Source: Candidatus Zixiibacteriota bacterium
Lineage (GTDB): Bacteria; JAAXHH01
DNA length: 46,856 bases
Direction: 5' to 3'
Assembly: GCA_016867335.1 (NCBI GenBank)
Contig: VGJU01000007.1
Location: forward strand, 1 to 46,856
Positions 46,181 through 46,856 of this stretch are shown in pieces. Every line of letters starts with the position of its first letter. Within the stretch, counting starts at the first letter, position 1. Under the pieces are notes generated by a model that was not told the DNA's origin, made no database searches, and saw only the letters and a list, made by a program, of their open reading frames with translations. Both the position numbers and the translations under genes were made by a program.

Positions 46181-46856
46181 CTACCCGAATTTTATCGCAT
46201 ACAGGTCGGCGTCGCGCAGGACAAACCGGAGACGGACGGGTGTGCCGACAAACCGAGCGACGTCTGTCTTTCCCTGCCACGAGACGCGCCGCGCTATGGC
46301 GTCGCCCACCAGCGTGTCACAGTCTGCCACCGTATAGCCCGGTAGCGGGTGGTTTTCCGCATCCCGGATTTCCACCTGCACGCTGCCTGCCGCGCTCGTA
46401 GCAAAGTTGATCTCCAGCGCTGCGCCGGAAAAGGTCAAAACCCGCGTAACCATTTCACCGCCGTGATAGGGTGCGTTGACGGATGCAAACCCGTCTACAC
46501 GAAGCGTATAGCGCCGGATATGCCACGTCGGTTGCGCATAATCGCGGCTTACATAGAACGACAGTTCTTCCGGTCCGGTCTGCAACAGACCGTGTACCGG
46601 AAAATTGGTCCGCGACACCCAGTTGTTCTGCCCCGGTCCCGGACGCACGAACGCTTCCATAAAGGTGCGGTCGTAGACGGTCGTTCCGGCGCGGGTGGAC
46701 ATGAATACGGCGTCCGAACAGTCGTTGTAATACACGTAGGGGCCGTACGAAGCCACTTCCATACGGGCAAGTTCGTCGTCCGACACTACCCGGCGGCCCT
46801 TCATAAAACGTGCCGGAAGCGCGACATAGATATGCGGGGCGCGAAAATAGGGTAGG
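46181..46856 (-). CDS. C-terminal part of a glycosidase-like protein (five-bladed propeller/GH32-like), open at the window edge
   Basis: Frame remains open upstream of the track's ATG: LPYFRAPHIYVALPARFMKGRRVVSDDELARMEVASYGPYVYYNDCSDAVFMSTRAGTTVYDRTFMEAFVRPGPGQNNW. Confidence 0.55.
   Translation of the reverse strand, partial: LPYFRAPHIYVALPARFMKGRRVVSDDELARMEVASYGPYVYYNDCSDAVFMSTRAGTTVYDRTFMEAFVRPGPGQNNWVSRTNFPVHGLLQTGPEELSFYVSRDYAQPTWHIRRYTLRVDGFASVNAPYHGGEMVTRVLTFSGAALEINFATSAAGSVQVEIRDAENHPLPGYTVADCDTLVGDAIARRVSWQGKTDVARFVGTPVRLRFVLRDADLYAIKFG

Overview
This is a bacterial chromosome window of fairly high GC, possibly from a Poribacteria-like or related environmental/symbiont lineage (that placement is inference only). 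Most of it is a dense minus-strand housekeeping block: rplM-rpsI-rpsB-tsf-frr-uppS-cdsA-dxr-rseP, then two genes for a TPR protein and a lipoprotein, and tRNA-His. It also holds mtnA, a PfkB kinase, rsfS, a GlmU N-domain-like nucleotidyltransferase, folK, folB, an aminotransferase, groL and birA, with recA near the left end. Two catabolic or secondary-metabolic clusters are rich in PhyH-type dioxygenases, enolase-superfamily enzymes and aldolases (about 8.8-18.8 kb and 39.4-44.7 kb). The main discovery candidate lies between the recA terminator and a dipeptidase gene (about 3.9-8.8 kb). It looks like an integron-type gene-cassette array with no integrase in the window (CALIN-like). At least four attC-like sites are visible, and two cassettes show 9/9 complementarity between the core at the cassette start and the core of that cassette's own attC. 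Cassette cargo includes BrnT-type and HigBA toxin-antitoxin genes, an M23 peptidase, a small membrane protein, an enterochelin-esterase fragment and an unknown PD-(D/E)XK-like protein. Four of the cargo genes appear freshly inactivated (in-frame TGA in higB and in the esterase, a 5-bp tandem duplication in the membrane protein, a frameshift plus TAA in the M23 gene). Other points of interest are a palindrome exactly filling the spacer of the recA promoter (candidate SOS box), a degenerate CIRCE upstream of groL, absence of pyrH from the tsf-frr neighbourhood, a stand-alone GlmU N-domain, and a histidine kinase split by a TAA directly followed by ATG in the same frame. No database searches were run; all family calls come from reading the translations.
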